10,290 nt of DNA from Phycisphaeraceae bacterium (lineage in GTDB: Bacteria; Planctomycetota; Phycisphaerae; Phycisphaerales; UBA1924), in assembly GCA_009827205.1 (NCBI GenBank), contig WUAK01000084.1, positions 1 through 10,290 on the forward strand. Reading direction: 5' to 3'. The notes beneath the pieces are model-generated. The model saw only the letters and a program-made list of their open reading frames with translations, ran no database searches and was not told the origin of the DNA. Shown piece after piece: positions 6,884-10,290 of this stretch (position 1 is its first letter; each line of letters starts with the position of its first letter). A program made the position numbers and the translations under genes.

Positions 6884-6922
6884 AGTGCACCTAGTTTAGC
6901 ACGCTCGATGCCACCGGTCCTG

Positions 6923-9319
6923 TCACTCCCTGGGGATCCTGAGACGGGTTTCAAAGAGCTTGAGAATCCGCCTGTACTCGTCCAGCCAAGCCGAGGGCTC
7001 GACAAACCCATGCCCTTCCAGTGGGTACAGCGCGACCTCCCAATCCTGCTTTTCGAGCTCGATAAGCCTTTGCTGAAGGCGGATCGTGTCCTGAACAAGC
7101 ACGTTGTCATCGAGCATGCCGTGGCAAATCAAGAGACCGCCCTCGAAACCTTCAGCGAACTCGATCGGACTCGATCGTTCGTACGCCTCCGGATCGATAT
7201 CCGGGGTGTTTAGGATGTTGGATGTGTAGCCATGGTTGTAGTGCGCCCAGTCAGTCACCGGTCGGAGCGCCGCCGCCGCGTTGAATGCTCTCGGCTCCTT
7301 GAACACGGCCATGATCGCGAGGAACCCGCCGTATGAACCGCCGTACGTTCCGACTCGCGCAGGATCCACGTTGTATGTGCTGGCCAACCAATCCGCGGTG
7401 TCGACCATGTCTTCAATCTCGGGGCCGCCCATATTTCGGTATATCGCTTCGCGGAACTCACGCCCGTACCCCGCAGAGGCTTGGAAGTCGATATCTGCCA
7501 CCACATATCCCTTGTATGCGAGCAAGGAGTGAAACATCATCTCGCGGAAGTAATACGGCCAGCCCCGATCGATGTTCTGGGTGTAGCCCGCCCCATGGAC
7601 AAAGATCACCGCGGGCTTGGTCTCTTCACTTCCCCCACTGTCGAACGAGTAGATCCTGCCCCTGATCGAGCTGCCGTTTCTGATCGGGATGTCCACGTAC
7701 TCCGGTTTAATCCAGGGCATCGTTGCGAACGCATTTGTCACCGAACGGGTCAACCTGCGAGGCTCAGCCAAGAGAGCCATCTCTTGAACAAATAACTCAG
7801 ATGGATGGTCGTTTGTAGAGACCTCAAGCAAGAGGTCATCCCCGTCAGGTGAGACACGGAACCGCTCAACGACACTCCCGAAATCGGTAAGCAGTTCTAC
7901 CGAATCGTCGACAAGCGACACACGCGCCACCTCATAGACAGAAGGATCGGGGCTGTTCGTTCTTGCACAGAGAACGGCAGGTGTAGCCGTCTCGGCGACA
8001 TCCCAGTACTCGTGCTCGCCGCTGGTGACCTGCCTCACCGATGATCCGTCATAAGCATGGATGTGCGAGTAGCCGCTCGCTTCGGAGAGGAACCAGTACA
8101 CGCTCCCGTCAGAGCTCCAGCTTCCAGCGGTTGATCGCCAGTTGATCCACCCATCAGTCGATTCACGGTACACCGACTCGGCGACCGCTTCTTCCGCGCC
8201 GGGTTCGACCGAGACTATCCAGCGGTCCTTGTTGTCTCTGCTCCTGGCCTGCAACACCAGCGTGTGGGAACCCGGCCGGAATGCGAGCCAGCTCAATCCC
8301 ATTGCTCGAGGCTTTGGCTCTACCTGATCCTCAGTACTCTCGACCTCGTCGGTCTTTGGTTCTCTCAGGAACGCGAGCGGGTCATCGGTCAGGCCTGGCA
8401 AGCCCGACAGATCAACCTCGCTCCAACTCTCCCCCACCGTATCGACGACGAAGAGTCGCTCTTCCGATGCATCGCGGACACCGACTTTGTGACGGACTCT
8501 GGACGTTGAGACATAGCCATCCTCGGTCACGTACGCGGGCATTGTGTCCCGCTCTGCGTCCGGCCAGGGTTTCGAGGCAACCACTGCGATGAACCTGCCA
8601 TCATCTGAAACCGCTTGTCTGCGGCGTTCGATGCCCTTGCCGAGATAGAACGGGCCTGGCACATCTCCATTGTTCGCCTCACGGACCTCGTCTCGAAGAT
8701 CGTCTCGATCCTGCTCCCGCTGCTGACGCTCGGCGATGGTCGAGAACAGCCGTTCCTGCTGCTCGTCGAGATAGCCCTCCTCATCTTCATCGTCGCTCGG
8801 CACGTCCTCGAATCGGATATCCGCGAGTTGGCGCAGCGAAGCGTCGTCTAGGTCGAGCACAAACCAATTCCCTCCCAAGACGTACCCGATCGCTCGACTT
8901 CCGTTCACAAAGAACGGAGAGCCCTCGGTTTGCGTGGTGCGTGTGAGACGTACTATGTCTCCCGCAGCGATGTCATCAAGGAATAGATCTCCGCCGCGAG
9001 AGCAGACGCGCATCGTGCGATCTCTGTTGTAGACCCACCTCGTCTGAGTCATCGAAGACCGCTCTGCCAAGCTAACCACCCGCTCTTGGGTTGTCTCGAG
9101 ATCGAGCTGGACAAGATCCTCGATGTCTTTGCCTGGCTGATCGCGATAGAACATCACAGATCCACCGTCGTCAGACCAGTACGAGCGTTCCGGGAAGATT
9201 CCGATCCACTCCGGGTCGGACATGATCTTCTCGAGCGTGATTCCGTGGGTGTCGTCGCCTGGTTGCGCGAGCACAGGAAACGCACACATCCAGAGAACCG
9301 CAATGATGACCTGCTTCAT
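6923..9319 (-). CDS. Exported S9 family peptidase (prolyl oligopeptidase/dipeptidyl peptidase-like)
   Basis: This 798-residue protein starts at an ATG at 9319 with AGGA 7 bases upstream. Residues 1-18 form a signal peptide with cleavage likely after VLA. Residues about 30-540 are the beta-propeller part, with repeated WSDDG, VSDDGRFIAVVASK, WSSDGSVYWF and VSPDGDDLLLEV blades. Residues about 545-798 are the alpha/beta-hydrolase catalytic domain: HGAGY oxyanion region (575-579), nucleophile Ser662 in GTYGGSYGGF, Asp737 in HGMLDDNV, and His770 in LEGHGF. The triad is complete and the spacing is normal for S9. The likely role is hydrolysis of short peptides or removal of N-terminal dipeptides in the periplasm or outside the cell. 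The exact subtype (DPP IV-like or acylaminoacyl-like) cannot be fixed by eye. Residues 168-216 form an unusually acidic, Glu/Gln/Arg-rich insertion that could be helical. The gene lies just past the serC terminator, so it is probably its own unit. Confidence 0.94.
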   Translation of the reverse strand: MKQVIIAVLWMCAFPVLAQPGDDTHGITLEKIMSDPEWIGIFPERSYWSDDGGSVMFYRDQPGKDIEDLVQLDLETTQERVVSLAERSSMTQTRWVYNRDRTMRVCSRGGDLFLDDIAAGDIVRLTRTTQTEGSPFFVNGSRAIGYVLGGNWFVLDLDDASLRQLADIRFEDVPSDDEDEEGYLDEQQERLFSTIAERQQREQDRDDLRDEVREANNGDVPGPFYLGKGIERRRQAVSDDGRFIAVVASKPWPDAERDTMPAYVTEDGYVSTSRVRHKVGVRDASEERLFVVDTVGESWSEVDLSGLPGLTDDPLAFLREPKTDEVESTEDQVEPKPRAMGLSWLAFRPGSHTLVLQARSRDNKDRWIVSVEPGAEEAVAESVYRESTDGWINWRSTAGSWSSDGSVYWFLSEASGYSHIHAYDGSSVRQVTSGEHEYWDVAETATPAVLCARTNSPDPSVYEVARVSLVDDSVELLTDFGSVVERFRVSPDGDDLLLEVSTNDHPSELFVQEMALLAEPRRLTRSVTNAFATMPWIKPEYVDIPIRNGSSIRGRIYSFDSGGSEETKPAVIFVHGAGYTQNIDRGWPYYFREMMFHSLLAYKGYVVADIDFQASAGYGREFREAIYRNMGGPEIEDMVDTADWLASTYNVDPARVGTYGGSYGGFLAIMAVFKEPRAFNAAAALRPVTDWAHYNHGYTSNILNTPDIDPEAYERSSPIEFAEGFEGGLLICHGMLDDNVLVQDTIRLQQRLIELEKQDWEVALYPLEGHGFVEPSAWLDEYRRILKLFETRLRIPRE

Positions 9320-9361
9320 GCGGGCATCCTATTGGATTCTGCTCTTCTCATGGGAACCAGA

Positions 9362-9395
9362 TAAAAGAAACAAGGGCGGCACGAAGCCACCCTTG
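9362..9395 (-). terminator. Rho-independent terminator of serC
   Basis: On the minus strand, CAAGGGTGG and CCGCCCTTG (9387-9395 and 9371-9379) pair over 9 positions with one internal mismatch around a 7-base loop. They are followed directly by TTTCTTTTAT (9361-9370). It lies about 50 bases past the serC stop and ends about 43 bases before the S9 peptidase start. Confidence 0.85.
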
Positions 9396-9446
9396 GAATC
9401 TGTTCGTATTGGCATCCAAACTAACGAGCGTCTCAGCGCCGGGCGG

Positions 9447-10290
9447 TCAGCCGTTCTTCTGAGCAAAGTCCTTCATGAAGCTTGCCAGAGCTTCCGCTCC
9501 CGCATGCGGGAACGCGTTATACATGCTCGCGCGCATGCCTCCGATCGAACGGTGTCCCTTCAGATTCACCAGCCCCTGCTCGTCGGCCTCGGCGATGAAC
9601 TTCTTGTTCAGCTCGTCACTCGGTGTGTTGAAAGTGATGTTCATCAGCGAGCGGTCGATCTCACGCGCGTGGGGCTTGTAGAAATCAACTGAATCGAGCG
9701 TGTCGTACAGGACCTTGGCCTTGGCCTGGTTGATCTTCTCGATCTCTGTCAGCCCGCCCTGCTCCTCGATCCATTTGAAGACCTGGCCCATCAGGTAGAT
9801 TCCGAATGTGGGTGGCGTGTTGTACCGGCTCTGCTTCTTTGCCTGCAGCTGATAATCAAGCATCCAGGGCAGATCGCGCACCTGCTTCTCGAGGATGTCG
9901 TCGCGGACGATCACGAGGACCGTTCCCGCGGGGCCCAGGTTCTTCTGGCCGCCCGCGTAGATGAACCCGTACTTGGTCACATCGATCGGCCTGCTGAAAA
10001 TATCGCTAGACGCGTCGCACACGAACCAAGCATCGCCAGGGGGCGTCTTGGGCATGCGGTGCCACTCGGTGCCCATGATTGTGTTGTTGCTGGTGAAGTG
10101 CACGTACTTCGGGTTTGCCGAGTAGGTGACGTCGGCGTCGTCGGGGATCCGATCGAAGGACGTCTCCTCGGAGGAGCCGGCGATGTGTACATTGCCGTAA
10201 CGTTTGGCCTCTTCCAGAGAGTCGCCCGCCCACTTTCCGGTGTAGAAGTAGTCTGCAGTCTCCCCCTCTGCAAGGAACGCCATCGGGACC
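9447..10290 (-). CDS. serC: Phosphoserine aminotransferase, 5' end missing
   Basis: About 280 residues are visible, and the frame stays open through the right edge (Val-Pro precede the first Met at 10283). The family is usually about 360 residues, so roughly the first 80 are missing and no start codon is in the window. The enzyme is a cytosolic PLP-dependent class V aminotransferase. It converts 3-phosphohydroxypyruvate and glutamate to phosphoserine and 2-oxoglutarate, the second step of serine synthesis, and also acts in pyridoxal phosphate synthesis. Counting from the Met at 10283, visible signatures are the Trp18 region (TGKWAGDSLEEAKRYG, cofactor stacking), Thr68 (SNNTIMG), Asp90 (VCDASSDIFSRP) and the Schiff-base lysine Lys114 in GGQKNLGPAG, at 9942-9944. 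The C-terminal LKGHRSIGGMRASMYNAFP is a SerC hallmark. A strong terminator follows. Confidence 0.97.
   Translation of the reverse strand, partial: VPMAFLAEGETADYFYTGKWAGDSLEEAKRYGNVHIAGSSEETSFDRIPDDADVTYSANPKYVHFTSNNTIMGTEWHRMPKTPPGDAWFVCDASSDIFSRPIDVTKYGFIYAGGQKNLGPAGTVLVIVRDDILEKQVRDLPWMLDYQLQAKKQSRYNTPPTFGIYLMGQVFKWIEEQGGLTEIEKINQAKAKVLYDTLDSVDFYKPHAREIDRSLMNITFNTPSDELNKKFIAEADEQGLVNLKGHRSIGGMRASMYNAFPHAGAEALASFMKDFAQKNG

Noticed and set aside
8615..8851. A plus-strand open frame with a hydrophobic LLVEIALLIFIVA stretch
   Set aside because: It is antisense to the acidic insertion of the S9 peptidase. Antisense of Glu/Asp-rich coding sequence gives Leu/Ile/Val by codon complementarity.
1..10290. 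CRISPR array, insertion-sequence ends, integrase or toxin-antitoxin genes
   Set aside because: I looked for regularly spaced repeats, transposase or integrase motifs and small paired genes and saw none.

Overview
The window most resembles a chromosome segment of a planctomycete, probably class Phycisphaerae. The main evidence is a pair of exported proteins that end in four-cysteine, two-repeat dockerin-like domains closing in Gly-Cys or Lys-Cys (the 'GC-type dockerin' style common in that class). The many signal peptides and the moderately GC-rich codon use fit this. The taxonomic assignment is inference, because no rRNA gene is present.

Layout, left to right. (1) 1-243, minus: N-terminal 81 residues of an exported protein of unknown function, cut by the left edge. 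(2) 581-946, minus: a DUF2200 protein with a near-consensus promoter behind it and a hairpin downstream. (3) 1065-1712, minus: a membrane-anchored or secreted tail-collar (microcystin-dependent-protein-like) protein with no phage genes nearby. (4) 1713-2341: about 630 bases without a convincing gene. (5) 2342-4741, plus: an exported S1 (trypsin-fold) serine protease with an FTP/PepSY-like propeptide, two accessory beta-domains and a dockerin. (6) 4897-6492, plus: an exported peptidyl-arginine-deiminase-like enzyme with an Ig-like domain and a closely related dockerin. (7) 6493-6811: about 320 bases without a gene, holding a T-arm-like tRNA fragment. (8) 6812-6883, minus: tRNA-Gly(TCC). (9) 6923-9319, minus: an exported S9 (prolyl oligopeptidase/DPP-like) peptidase. 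(10) 9362-9395: serC terminator. (11) 9447-10290, minus: phosphoserine aminotransferase SerC, with its 5' end off the right edge.

How the genes may work together. The central 4.2 kb encodes two exported enzymes, a protease and a deiminase, that share one type of C-terminal anchoring domain and lie 152-155 bases apart on the same strand. The deiminase keeps the catalytic Asp/His/Asp/Asn/Cys set and the Arg-Pro-Arg pair that I recall for Porphyromonas gingivalis PPAD, and its catalytic spacing matches PPAD. In P. gingivalis, secreted proteases expose C-terminal arginines that PPAD citrullinates, and both enzyme types share a sorting domain. This window shows a parallel arrangement built from different parts (S1 protease and dockerin). 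That is the best candidate for an undescribed system here, but functional coupling is inference. The S9 peptidase on the other strand could add downstream peptide processing. serC, the tRNA and the DUF2200 gene are housekeeping or unrelated neighbours.
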